From NCBI RefSeq assembly GCF_003634825.1, contig NZ_RBXD01000001.1, positions 394,501-458,500 on the forward strand: a stretch of 64,000 nucleotides of DNA. Direction: 5' to 3'. Origin of the DNA: Flavobacterium sp. 123. GTDB taxonomy: Bacteria > Bacteroidota > Bacteroidia > Flavobacteriales > Flavobacteriaceae. Position numbers and translations under genes: made by a program. Below, one piece after another: positions 18,329 to 26,767 of the stretch; within the stretch, counting starts at the first letter, position 1; every line of letters starts with the position of its first letter. The notes beneath the pieces are model-generated. The model was not told the origin of the DNA, did not search any database, and saw only the letters and a program-made list of their open reading frames with translations.

Positions 18329-19444
18329 TCATTTATAATATAAATTTAAATCAATTCCAAACTTTAATAACTGTGCGTCATCCAGCACAACTGCTCTCCA
18401 AATACCTAATGAATAATCATCAAAGAATAAATTGTTATGTGTAGGGAGGAAATTATTTTTTGACCTATCAAATTCAATAGTTTTAACTAATACCCCGCCT
18501 TTTTTGTAAATATGATAACGAACGGTATTTGAGTTTTCTATAAATTCAGTTTTAAATGAATTTTCATTATAACGTAATAAATTATATTCTCCTTTTTTAA
18601 AAAACTCAATTGGTTTACCTAATTTATATAAAGCCTTAGCAAGCAATATTTTTTTCTTTTCATCATCGTATGTATAATAATAAGATTGTCCATCTGGAAA
18701 ACCATCTAAAAAATTTGATTGAATCATTAAATCTCCTTTAGTGAAAATATTCATACTTTTTTTTGGGTCATAATAAACATTTCTACTACCTACTGGCTTT
18801 CCATTAACAAAATTTTCCTCTATTATTAAATCCTTCTCCGAGCATACCCATTTACCATCTGGAATTCCATTATGATAAAACTCTTTTCGAAAAATTATTT
18901 CTTTTACAGTACCATCACTTAATTTAGTATTCTTAGAGTAAGTCCATTCGCCTTCAGGTTTTCCCTCATTAAAATTACCTCTAACTATTATTCCAATCTC
19001 ATCCTGAATAGCAGTCCAATGACCATTTGGTTTATATCCTTTCAAATCTCCCTCATACTTGATATAGTCAATTTCAGAACCACCAGGAACATCTTTGTAA
19101 TATTCACCAGCAACAGTCCCATTTTTATACTTCTCGTACCACTCTTTCCAGTTCAAAATCTCCTTTTTTTCCAAATATTCTGCGAAATATCTATTCCCAA
19201 AATAATCAGCCCAGTGTCCTTTATATATATTAACCCATTTACCATCTCCATGATTATCAATATCGTAAAAACTAATATAAGAACCTATTTTAATACTATC
19301 TATTATTGTATTTCTTTCCAATAAAGCAAGTTCAATTCTGTCTAATTCAGGTTGGATATTGTTTGAAATTGTATCTGTAGAATTATCTTGGGAATAACAG
19401 TTCAAATTACCAAATAAAGCTAATATGTAAATAATTTGTTTCAT
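18329..19444 (-). CDS. Secreted protein with MORN-like repeats
   Basis: About 371 residues from the ATG at 19444, which gives a clean signal peptide (MKQIIYILALFGNLNCYSQ). An ATG at 19480 in the same frame overlaps the stop of the upstream gene (ATGA) and is the other possible start. The body has four or more imperfect repeats of the MORN / YwqK type: GKPEGEWTYSKN, GIPDGKWVCSEK, GKPVGSRNVYYD, GFPDGQSYYYTY. Such repeats form beta-hairpin sheets on secreted or surface proteins. It is the second gene of a pair with the lipoprotein at 19477-20442. Function unknown. Confidence 0.7.
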   Translation of the reverse strand: MKQIIYILALFGNLNCYSQDNSTDTISNNIQPELDRIELALLERNTIIDSIKIGSYISFYDIDNHGDGKWVNIYKGHWADYFGNRYFAEYLEKKEILNWKEWYEKYKNGTVAGEYYKDVPGGSEIDYIKYEGDLKGYKPNGHWTAIQDEIGIIVRGNFNEGKPEGEWTYSKNTKLSDGTVKEIIFRKEFYHNGIPDGKWVCSEKDLIIEENFVNGKPVGSRNVYYDPKKSMNIFTKGDLMIQSNFLDGFPDGQSYYYTYDDEKKKILLAKALYKLGKPIEFFKKGEYNLLRYNENSFKTEFIENSNTVRYHIYKKGGVLVKTIEFDRSKNNFLPTHNNLFFDDYSLGIWRAVVLDDAQLLKFGIDLNLYYK

Positions 19445-19476
19445 TTTTTTTATACTGTAAGTTAAAATTTTAGATA

Positions 19477-20442
19477 TCATAATTGCTGATAACCTTCATT
19501 TTGAATTAAATCAGGTACATTAGTGTAGATTATTTGATTTTTAATCATAATACAATGAATGCCAAAACAAGCTTTTTCATTATCTTCAATGCTATAAATC
19601 TCTTCAATTTTTTTTTCATGATTCGTTCCCATTGGGTTCTTTCTTAAAAAAAGAATCAAATGTTTTGATTTCCCACCTTGATTAGCAACTTTATTATAGT
19701 ATATGGCAAAACCTTTAGTAATGTGACCAAAATAATATTCATATTTGTCAGGTTCGCCTAAATATATTTTAGCTTTTTTTAATGTTGCATCTGTTAGAGT
19801 TAATTGTATTTCGTCGAATGGCTTTGTATTTTCATTCTCACTGCTTATATTTTCTATATTACTGTTTTTCTCTCTAATTTGAGAATCAAAACCATATCGT
19901 TTTGACAAATCTAAAAGCGTTAATAATCCTTTAGATTTATTTGTATCCGTATCAAGAATAATTTCATTTTGAATTGAAAAGCCAATTCTCTTTAATTGGT
20001 CTTCAACTGATTTTTTTGTGGTTTTGACATCACTAATCCAATAATCTTCTTTTGTTATTTTTGAACCATCAAAATAAATTAATGCTTTATAATCAATTGC
20101 ATTAGGGAAATTCAATTCTTTTTTTTGATATGCAAAAACGGTATTATCATCCTTAAAGTAATAATCTTCTTCTATGCTATAATTTTCACCATCCCCATCG
20201 AAAATATTCAATTTAATTATCCTACCATCTTTCAGCCAATATTTATAATTATTATTTATAACACTATCGGCATGTTTTTCAACAATACAATTGTTGATGC
20301 TTGAGAGTTCTTCTTCTCCATTAAATTTTGTTTCGTTATTTTCAGCTGGATTAACACTATTATCTTTCTTAGAATTGGATATGCATGATTGCAGTAAAAA
20401 TAATATTGAAATAGATACAATAAGTTTAGTAGTAATTTTCAT
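19477..20442 (-). CDS. Putative lipoprotein of unknown function
   Basis: About 321 residues from the ATG at 20442 (the frame also opens at a TTG at 20454). A signal peptide with lipobox LQSC near residue 17 marks a lipoprotein. The rest is polar, rich in Asn, Lys and Asp, with a strand-rich C-terminal half (KAKIYLGEPDKYEYYFG, FAIYYNKV). No family recognised. It overlaps or precedes the MORN-like gene by a few bases, and is divergent from the XRE regulator gene at 20561, with an operator-like palindrome between them. Confidence 0.6.
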   Translation of the reverse strand: MKITTKLIVSISILFLLQSCISNSKKDNSVNPAENNETKFNGEEELSSINNCIVEKHADSVINNNYKYWLKDGRIIKLNIFDGDGENYSIEEDYYFKDDNTVFAYQKKELNFPNAIDYKALIYFDGSKITKEDYWISDVKTTKKSVEDQLKRIGFSIQNEIILDTDTNKSKGLLTLLDLSKRYGFDSQIREKNSNIENISSENENTKPFDEIQLTLTDATLKKAKIYLGEPDKYEYYFGHITKGFAIYYNKVANQGGKSKHLILFLRKNPMGTNHEKKIEEIYSIEDNEKACFGIHCIMIKNQIIYTNVPDLIQNEGYQQL

Positions 20443-20507
20443 TTTTATAATCAACGTTTATTTTTTCGATTTAAAGATTCAGAGTGTATTTTTTACAAAT
20501 ATATACG

Positions 20508-20529
20508 ATTATAGCATAAGTGCTATAAT
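20508..20529. promoter_or_regulatory. 9-bp palindrome, likely operator of the XRE regulator
   Basis: ATTATAGCA (20508-20516) and TGCTATAAT (20521-20529) are exact inverted repeats around TAAG. It sits in the 118-base space between the divergent lipoprotein and XRE genes, the usual place of an auto-regulated operator. Confidence 0.6.
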
Positions 20530-20560
20530 AATTTCATCTAAAATATCTTCATTTTGGACA

Positions 20561-20830
20561 GTGGAAAAGAATGATTCAAAATCTAGAAAATTAATCTTTG
20601 ATGAAGAGGGTTTAAAGTTGTTGGCTAAACGACTAAAAGAAGTACGCTCAGAAAAAGGATTAACACAAGAAGAACTATCTCATCGTTCAGAAATAACATT
20701 ATCTCAAATTGCTAGAATCGAAACTGCAAGAATAAATCCCACTGTCAGTACTATATTCAAAATTGCTAGAGGTTTAGAAGTTTCCCCTAAAGAGTTATTT
20801 GAATTTGAATTAACTGAGACTCCTAAATAA
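20561..20830 (+). CDS. XRE-family helix-turn-helix regulator
   Basis: I set the start at the GTG at 20561, giving 89 residues. The longer frame from 20291 runs through the divergent gene and has no protein-like N-terminus, and no ATG lies between. The HTH is clear: LAKRLKEVRSEKGLTQEELS, SEITLSQIARIETAR, then TIFKIARGLEVSPKELFEF. It is convergent with the TIGR02757 gene, 11 bases away. Its likely target is the palindrome at 20508-20529, so it would control itself and the lipoprotein/MORN pair. Confidence 0.8.
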   Translation: MEKNDSKSRKLIFDEEGLKLLAKRLKEVRSEKGLTQEELSHRSEITLSQIARIETARINPTVSTIFKIARGLEVSPKELFEFELTETPK

Positions 20831-20841
20831 ATATACTATAT

Positions 20842-21612
20842 TTAAAATCCTTCAAAAATTCCTAATCCAAATAAAGCAAAATCATATTTTACAGGGTCTT
20901 TGGGGTCGAGAAGTCTTAAATTAGTATCTAATTCTAATAAAGCTTTACCATCATTTTGTTTTCTAGTAAGTAAACCTAGTTTTCGAGCTACATTTCCAGA
21001 ATGTACATCAAGCGGGCAAGAAAGTTTTGATGGTGATAAATTATTCCAAATACCTAAATCTACTCCTGTATTGTCATTTCTGACAAACCACCTTAAACAC
21101 ATATTAATTCTTTTTGCAACTGAGCCTTTGTTTGGGTCTGCTACATGTTTTCGAGTTCGGGATTGATGTGGGATTTCAAAAAAAGCTTCATTTAGAGCAT
21201 GAATAGCTGGTTGAAGTGAAGTCTCTGTTTGGTTGTCAATAAAAATTTGTTGTAACCCACCTTTTTTGGTGTATATGTGATTTAAAGCTTTTATGAAGTA
21301 TTTAAAATCCTCCGAGTTAAAAGTTCGGTGTACGAAACCATCTAATTCTTCTAATTGATAATCCTTATGACTCATTACAAAATCATATGGTGAATTACCT
21401 AACAAGTCCATCATGCGATGTCCATTTTTAGTAATCATTTTACGATTACCCCAAGCTATAGTTGAAGCTAAAAATCCAGCAATTTCAATGTCTTCTTTTA
21501 AAGAATAGCGATGAGGTACGCTTATAGGGTCTGGCTCAATGAAGTCAATGGTATTGTATTGAAGGACTTTAGCATCGAGGAAGTCTTTTAACTCATTTTC
21601 AGGGACAACCAT
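20842..21612 (-). CDS. TIGR02757 family protein (DUF2400), complete copy
   Basis: 256 residues, the full length of this family. Seen are EIAGFLASTIAWGNRKMI in the first third and the conserved C-terminal block LRWFVRNDNTGVDLGIW, LSCPLDVHSGNVARKLGLL, and the end KYDFALFGLGIFEGF. The C-terminal part has a helix-hairpin-helix-like arrangement reminiscent of DNA glycosylases, but the function of the family is not established. It is intact and has a -7-like box upstream (21644-21651). Its C-terminal 86 residues are about 83% identical to the plus-strand fragment just beyond it, at clearly diverged DNA level, so it is not a recent copy. Confidence 0.88.
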   Translation of the reverse strand: MVVPENELKDFLDAKVLQYNTIDFIEPDPISVPHRYSLKEDIEIAGFLASTIAWGNRKMITKNGHRMMDLLGNSPYDFVMSHKDYQLEELDGFVHRTFNSEDFKYFIKALNHIYTKKGGLQQIFIDNQTETSLQPAIHALNEAFFEIPHQSRTRKHVADPNKGSVAKRINMCLRWFVRNDNTGVDLGIWNNLSPSKLSCPLDVHSGNVARKLGLLTRKQNDGKALLELDTNLRLLDPKDPVKYDFALFGLGIFEGF

Positions 21613-21643
21613 GTTTTACTGGTTTTAATGCTTTAATTAGAAG

Positions 21644-21651
21644 CAAATATA
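21644..21651 (-). promoter_or_regulatory. -7-like box TATATTTG for the complete TIGR02757 gene
   Basis: On the minus strand TATATTTG matches TAnnTTTG exactly and lies 32 bases before the start codon. No clear TTTG -33 box is seen. Confidence 0.4.
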
Positions 21652-21683
21652 GTTCTTTATCATTTTAAAAATAGACTACCTTA

Positions 21684-21959
21684 ATTACCCTTGTTTACAT
21701 GTTCCTGCGCTGGATGATTAGACAAGACCATAAAGGAGTTGATTTAGGGATTTGGAAAAACATTTCTCCCGCTAAACTTTCATGCCCTTTGGATGTTCAT
21801 TCTGGAAATGTAGCTCGTAAACTAGGGCTTCTTTCCCGAAAACAAAATGACGGTAAAGCTTTAGCAGAATTAGATTTAAACCTCAGAAAATTAGACCCAA
21901 ATGATCCTGTAAAATACGATTTTGCATTGTTTGGATTAGGTGTCTTTGAAGGATTTTAA
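21684..21959 (+). pseudogene. Truncated TIGR02757 gene (C-terminal third of the resident copy)
   Basis: The frame from the ATG at 21699 encodes 86 residues that align end to end with the C-terminal third of the 256-residue family protein (71 of 86 identical to the minus-strand copy by my count), with the same final FGLGxFEGF. The in-frame codons before 21699 still look like the family for about 4 codons and then break off at a TAG (21669-21671). About 170 N-terminal residues are missing. I read it as the remains of the resident gene cut by insertion of the block to its left. It has no promoter of its own that I can see. Confidence 0.85.
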
Positions 21960-22399
21960 ATTTATTCAAAAGAACTATTGCAACTAAAAATACTAAATTT
22001 TAAGCAACCTAATTTTTAAATAAATTTCACTACAAAACCATAAAATAAAAAACACTTTAAAATACTTTAAGTGAAATTATCTTGAAGAAAATTTCACTTT
22101 TTTTATGTTTTTATTTTAAAAAAAAGCGCAAAAAACTCGATTAAGTGCGTAAAAAATACGATTACAAAAATAAAAAACACCTCCTCTTCCTGATTTAAAA
22201 AATAAAAAAACTAATTAATATATTGACAATCAGTAGTATAAATTCAAAATTACTTGAAAATTATTATATTTTATTTTTATCTTTTTTAATTATTTATTTT
22301 TTATTTTTATTTCGAAATATTAAGTGCTGTTTTTCATTAGTCATAGTGTTAATTTTCCATAGTCCCATTTTAAATAACCTGATGATAAATCCCTAAAAA
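21960..22399. other. 440-base AT-rich non-coding stretch
   Basis: Holds the terminator-like hairpin at 22069-22104 and then about 200 bases of A/T-rich low-complexity sequence with runs of TTTATTTTT. It presumably contains the promoter of the operon at 22400, but I cannot identify its boxes. Confidence 0.4.
22069..22104 (+). terminator. Rho-independent terminator
   Basis: AAGTGAAATT (22069-22078) pairs with AATTTCACTT (22090-22099) around an 11-base loop and is followed by a T-run. It would end transcription of the truncated TIGR02757 gene. Confidence 0.65.
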
Positions 22400-23614
22400 A
22401 TGACAAACTACTTATGGTTTTTAACTAGAGGCGGCTTTACTATAAATTCCATTTTTTTTTCGGAATATTCTATTCAAAATGTTTCTGAGATACTACAGAA
22501 TACATTATTTTATATTGAAAATTTATTTCCTACAGTTAAAGGACCTTATGATATATTAAGTTATATTATTATTCCTTTTTTATTGTTCATAATTATCTCA
22601 CTAGTCATTTTATTGATTGCAAATCGCTATGGTTTTGAAAAAAAATTAATCTTAAAGAAAGAAATTGATAATAGAACAAATGACTTTCTTACTGAAATTA
22701 TATTTTCAAATCACGAGACAAGCTACATAAAAGAAAAAATTAATGAATTTAAAAAGGAAATTCCCTTTAAGAAAAAATGGTGTAGAGACATTGTTTTAAA
22801 TAAAATCATTACAATCAAAAGAAATATTAATGGGGTGAGTCCAAATCAAATGTTGTTGATTTACAAATATTTCGGATTTCATTATTACAGCAATAAGCTA
22901 ATAAGAAGCCGCAGCTGGGAAAACAAATTACTTGGCATCTATCATTATCAAATATTAGAATACAAAATCAAAACTGGTTATATAAGGCCTAATATTTATG
23001 TGAAGAATAAATTTTTGAAGTCAAATGCACTAATTGCTGTAATTTCACTTTCTGATCAAAAATTTGATTTTTTAAGTAATTACAAGAAAAAAATATCAAC
23101 TGCTGATGAGCTTAAAATTCTTGATATAATTTATCAAAAAAAATCCTCATTACCCCAAAAAATCAATGAATGGTTATATAATGAAAACACCTCTATAACC
23201 ATATTAGCAATTAAATTAATGATTAGATATAGAGAATCCCTAAATATTTCTCAAATCACCTACTTATTAAGTCACTCAGACAAAACGGTACGAAAAGAAA
23301 CCTTGCTTGCTATCAGAAATTTATATGTAACGGAAGCGAATAGCGTTTTGATAGACTATTACAACACTGAAATTCATAAAAGAAATAAAATTTCTGCTCT
23401 AAAAACATTTGGAGCTGTGGGTAATACCGAAACTAAAAATTTTATTTTAAGTCTACTACAAGAAGAAAAAGATTTAGAAGTGAAATTTGAAATGGTTCAT
23501 TGTATTCATAAAATAGACAGGAACTTTTTCAAAAACTATACAGTAAAAGATGAATCCGAAAATGACATTGTTAGTAGAATTGTTTTACATGTTAATAATC
23601 CATACTTAAATTGA
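22400..23614 (+). CDS. Membrane-anchored HEAT-repeat protein
   Basis: 404 residues. One strong membrane segment at about 55-80 (IIIPFLLFIIISLVILLIAN) follows a short, possibly periplasmic N-terminus; the rest is cytosolic and helical. From about residue 230 the sequence shows HEAT-like repeats (SITILAIKLMIRYRES, KTVRKETLLAIRNLY, RNKISALKTFGAVGN, DLEVKFEMVHCIHKI). HEAT arrays bind protein partners. It is the first gene of a four-gene run and its stop overlaps the start of the glycosyltransferase by 4 bases, so it is probably an accessory or regulatory subunit of the polysaccharide synthase. Confidence 0.72.
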   Translation: MTNYLWFLTRGGFTINSIFFSEYSIQNVSEILQNTLFYIENLFPTVKGPYDILSYIIIPFLLFIIISLVILLIANRYGFEKKLILKKEIDNRTNDFLTEIIFSNHETSYIKEKINEFKKEIPFKKKWCRDIVLNKIITIKRNINGVSPNQMLLIYKYFGFHYYSNKLIRSRSWENKLLGIYHYQILEYKIKTGYIRPNIYVKNKFLKSNALIAVISLSDQKFDFLSNYKKKISTADELKILDIIYQKKSSLPQKINEWLYNENTSITILAIKLMIRYRESLNISQITYLLSHSDKTVRKETLLAIRNLYVTEANSVLIDYYNTEIHKRNKISALKTFGAVGNTETKNFILSLLQEEKDLEVKFEMVHCIHKIDRNFFKNYTVKDESENDIVSRIVLHVNNPYLN

Positions 23615-25044
23615 ATACACTAGAAAACATCATAAAGAACTACGAAATTTATATTTCTTACTATTCAATAAGTTATATTATTTTCTATTTAGTTTTAGCC
23701 ATATTATCTTGGACAGCAATCAAGAAATATTATAAATCTAAATACTTCTTATTAAAAGAAATATTAGTTAAATCGAATCATGCTATTGGGGTTTCTATTA
23801 TTGCTCCCGCATTCAACGAAGAAGCTACTATTGTATATAATGTCAAATCATTACTCTTTCAGGAGTACCCTAAATTTGAAGTTGTTATTGTAAATGATGG
23901 AAGTACCGATACTACACTCGAAAAATTAATCCATGAATTTAGTCTTGTAAAAGTTGATTTCTTTTATCAGGAAAAAATAATAACACAAACCGTAAGAGGC
24001 CATTACAAATCAACTAATCCTATATATGCTAAGCTTTTAGTTGTAGATAAAGAAAACGGGAAAAGTAAAGCTGATGCATCAAATGCAGGTATAAATTCAG
24101 CAAAATATGGTCTTTTTGTATGTACTGATGTGGATTGTATTTTAAGAAAAGATACTATTTCAATGCTGGCAAAACCTTTCATCGAAAACACTGAAAAAGT
24201 AATTGCGACAGGAGCAGCTATACGAATTTCAAATTCATGCGAATTTAAAGATGGCATGCTCTACAAATCTCATTTTCCTGACAACTTTTTTGCTAGATTT
24301 CAAGAACTGGAGTACATACGCTCTTTCTTGTTTGGAAGAATGGCTTGGAGTAAAATAAATGGTTTACTTCTTGTTTCTGGCGGTCTCGGAATGTTTGACA
24401 AGGAAACGGTCATTGAAGCTGGTGGATATTGGCACAAATCTCTTGGGGAAGATATGGAGCTGATAACACGAATGAGAAAACTCATGCATGAGAAAAAAGA
24501 AAAATTCTTAATAATTTACATTCCTGAATCACTTTGTTGGACAGAAGTTCCTGCAAGCAGAACGGTGTTTTTAAGGCAGCGTGTGCGCTGGGCTCGAGGG
24601 CTAATCCAAACTCTATATTTACATAAAAACGTTTTTTTTAATCCGAAATATGGAAAAACCGGACTCTTAGTTTTCCCTTATTATTTCTTTTTTGAATTTG
24701 CGGTTCCTGCCATAGAATTTGTTGGATTGCTTGTATTGCTATTAGATTTCTTGTTTTTCAAGCTGAATTATCATTTTTTACTAATTGGAACCTCTTTTGT
24801 GTATCTGTTTTATATTACAATTACACTAGTTTCTGTGTTATTAGATCAGTTGATATACAAGCATTATACTGGAATCAAAGAAGTGCTTATTTTAATAGTT
24901 ATGGTGTTTATCGAACCTTTTGTTTTTCACCCATTAAACGTGTATGCTTCCATAAAAGGATATTGGCATTTCTTTAACCAAAAAGAACAAAATTGGGGAA
25001 CACAAGTTCGACAAGGTTTTAACATTTCAACAGAAAATTCATGA
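23611..25044 (+). CDS. Processive family 2 glycosyltransferase (polysaccharide synthase, PgaC-like)
   Basis: 477 residues. The start is a TTG at 23611 that overlaps the stop of the HEAT gene (TTGA). An N-terminal membrane segment (about 17-35) is followed by the GT2 domain: SIIAPAFNEEATI, NDGSTDTT near 98-105, DVDC near 174, GEDMEL near 278, and the processive-synthase motif QRVRW near 326-330. At least three membrane segments follow (about 350-470). Such enzymes polymerise UDP-sugars, e.g. N-acetylglucosamine or glucose, and push the chain through the inner membrane. Its stop overlaps the YaiO-type gene by 4 bases. The sugar used is unknown. Confidence 0.87.
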   Translation: MNTLENIIKNYEIYISYYSISYIIFYLVLAILSWTAIKKYYKSKYFLLKEILVKSNHAIGVSIIAPAFNEEATIVYNVKSLLFQEYPKFEVVIVNDGSTDTTLEKLIHEFSLVKVDFFYQEKIITQTVRGHYKSTNPIYAKLLVVDKENGKSKADASNAGINSAKYGLFVCTDVDCILRKDTISMLAKPFIENTEKVIATGAAIRISNSCEFKDGMLYKSHFPDNFFARFQELEYIRSFLFGRMAWSKINGLLLVSGGLGMFDKETVIEAGGYWHKSLGEDMELITRMRKLMHEKKEKFLIIYIPESLCWTEVPASRTVFLRQRVRWARGLIQTLYLHKNVFFNPKYGKTGLLVFPYYFFFEFAVPAIEFVGLLVLLLDFLFFKLNYHFLLIGTSFVYLFYITITLVSVLLDQLIYKHYTGIKEVLILIVMVFIEPFVFHPLNVYASIKGYWHFFNQKEQNWGTQVRQGFNISTENS

Positions 25045-26291
25045 AAAAAGTATTATTTTTTATTTTGTCAGCTTTTATGTTTAGCCTAAATGTTTCTGCT
25101 CAAAAAATTGATACGGATAGTTTATTGGTAAAAACATCTTATGAATTAAATACTAACAAAAATTACGAAAAAGCGATACAGATGGGGCACTTAGGCATCA
25201 AAAAAGCTCCTGATTATCTTGATTTTCATTTGATTTTAGGACGAAGCTACATGTTAACTAAACAAGCGGATAGCGCCCGTTTTTATTTGAGTCATGTTAT
25301 AGACAAAAATCCTAAATATAAAGATGCTTTTTTATATTTAACTAAATTGGAAATTGACGAAAAAAATAGTCCAAATGCAAATGCTACTGCGGACAAAGCA
25401 TTGCAATTTTATCCAGAAGATAAAGATTTTTACATCTTAAAATTACAAGCAATATCTTTAGAAAATGAGGATGAAAAAACGGTTTCTTTTCTTACTAATT
25501 TGACTAAAAAATATCCAACCGATTCTGATTTACAACAGCAGTTGATAGAATTAAAATACAAATCTGTTTCAGATCGTCTTGGTATAAATTATAATATAAC
25601 CACTTTTGACAGAGATGGAATAGGTCCTTGGCATTTGTTAGGGTTACAATATGTAAGGGAACGCAAGAAATTATCGCTTATTGGAAGGCTAAATTATGCT
25701 GACAGACATTCGCTTGGTAATAGCATTAATTCAGGCGTTCAATATGAACTTGAAACGTATTTTAAGAACAATAAAAAAAGCTATTCTAATGCAAATTTAT
25801 CTTTTAGTAGCGCCACAGTATTTCCTAAATTAAGACTTTCGTATTCATACTATCATAATTTAAATAAAGGTTGGGAAGGTGATATTGGTATGCGATATAC
25901 AAAAACAACAGATAAAAATTTATACGCTGGTGTTATTGGACTTAGTAAATATATAGGTTCTTATTGGTTGAATTTCAAATCATACTGGCAATCAGATGAA
26001 GACAAAATACATCCTGCATTTACTGCCACCGCTAGATATTATTTTGACACTAAATATGATTATTTTACAATATTAGCAGGATACGGAACATCTCCTGACG
26101 AAAGAGCTTTATCCGATCAATTGCAACAACGAATCTCTTTAAATTCATATCGAATTGGTGTTGGATATTATAAAATTTTATTTGATCATTTCTGCTCAGG
26201 CATACAAACAGGACTTAATCATCAAGAATATATCCCAAATAATTTTCAAAACGAAATTGATTTATCTCTTTCTATCCAATATAAATTTTAA
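25041..26291 (+). CDS. YaiO-type outer membrane protein with TPR domain
   Basis: 416 residues with a signal peptide ending at VSAQ (about residue 21). Residues 30-170 carry TPR-like helix pairs (KNYEKAIQMGHLGIKKAPD, KDAFLYLTKLEID, YPEDKDFYILKLQA). Residues 175-416 alternate beta strands with aromatic ends and finish with SIQYKF, the mark of an outer-membrane beta barrel of the YaiO family. In exopolysaccharide systems a TPR-barrel protein of this kind gives the exit through the outer membrane. Gene overlap (ATGA) with the synthase supports this role. Confidence 0.82.
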   Translation: MKKVLFFILSAFMFSLNVSAQKIDTDSLLVKTSYELNTNKNYEKAIQMGHLGIKKAPDYLDFHLILGRSYMLTKQADSARFYLSHVIDKNPKYKDAFLYLTKLEIDEKNSPNANATADKALQFYPEDKDFYILKLQAISLENEDEKTVSFLTNLTKKYPTDSDLQQQLIELKYKSVSDRLGINYNITTFDRDGIGPWHLLGLQYVRERKKLSLIGRLNYADRHSLGNSINSGVQYELETYFKNNKKSYSNANLSFSSATVFPKLRLSYSYYHNLNKGWEGDIGMRYTKTTDKNLYAGVIGLSKYIGSYWLNFKSYWQSDEDKIHPAFTATARYYFDTKYDYFTILAGYGTSPDERALSDQLQQRISLNSYRIGVGYYKILFDHFCSGIQTGLNHQEYIPNNFQNEIDLSLSIQYKF

Positions 26292-26324
26292 AAATAATAT
26301 CAAGCAAGAGTAAACTACTATACT

Positions 26325-26681
26325 ATGAAAAAAATATTAATAATTGAAGATGATAATTTGATTATCAAAATTCTAGAATTCATTTTAGAAAGAGAAGGTT
26401 ACGAAATCTTCATCTCAAAAGATGGCAATGATGGTATAAATAAAATAGGTGAAATTGAACCCGATTTGATTATTACAGATATTATGATGCCTTATAAATC
26501 AGGTTTAGAAATAACCGCATATTCTAAAAAAAACTATCCCACTATTCCTGTTATAATAGTTTCAGCATTAGGTAAAGAGGACTTAACCGTAATTGAAGGA
26601 TTCAAATTAGGTGTCGATGATTTTATCGCTAAACCATTTAATCCTATTGAATTAGTCTTGAGAGTTAAACGTTTTGTTTAG
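26325..26681 (+). CDS. Single-domain response regulator
   Basis: 118 residues, receiver domain only. Acidic pair D9-D10, phospho-acceptor D52 in IITDIMMP, S80 in VSALG, and K103 in AKPF are all present, so it should be phosphorylated. There is no output domain. It lies 33 bases after the YaiO-type gene on the same strand and probably sends a signal to the synthase or to the HEAT protein. The cognate kinase is not in the window. Confidence 0.9.
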   Translation: MKKILIIEDDNLIIKILEFILEREGYEIFISKDGNDGINKIGEIEPDLIITDIMMPYKSGLEITAYSKKNYPTIPVIIVSALGKEDLTVIEGFKLGVDDFIAKPFNPIELVLRVKRFV

Positions 26682-26743
26682 TTATTGTTTTACCTAAAAA
26701 ATACAACAATACAATAGCAGCGCCAGCATCCTCATAAAAATCG

Positions 26744-26751
26744 TATCTTTG
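26744..26751 (+). promoter_or_regulatory. -7 box TATCTTTG
   Basis: Exact TAnnTTTG match 16 bases before the start of the DEAD-box helicase gene. The -33 box is not clear. Confidence 0.45.
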
Positions 26752-26767
26752 CAAAAAATATAAGCAA

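Noticed and set aside
18329..19444. MORN-like repeats as a possible polymorphic toxin
   Set aside because: No toxin domain or immunity gene could be recognised; the repeats alone do not support it.
20291..20560. N-terminal extension of the XRE regulator frame
   Set aside because: It runs antisense through the lipoprotein gene and the operator palindrome; the GTG at 20561 gives a normal XRE protein.
22240..22330. Low-complexity TTTATTTTT runs as a possible CRISPR or repeat array
   Set aside because: There is no regular spacing or conserved repeat unit; it is plain AT-rich spacer.
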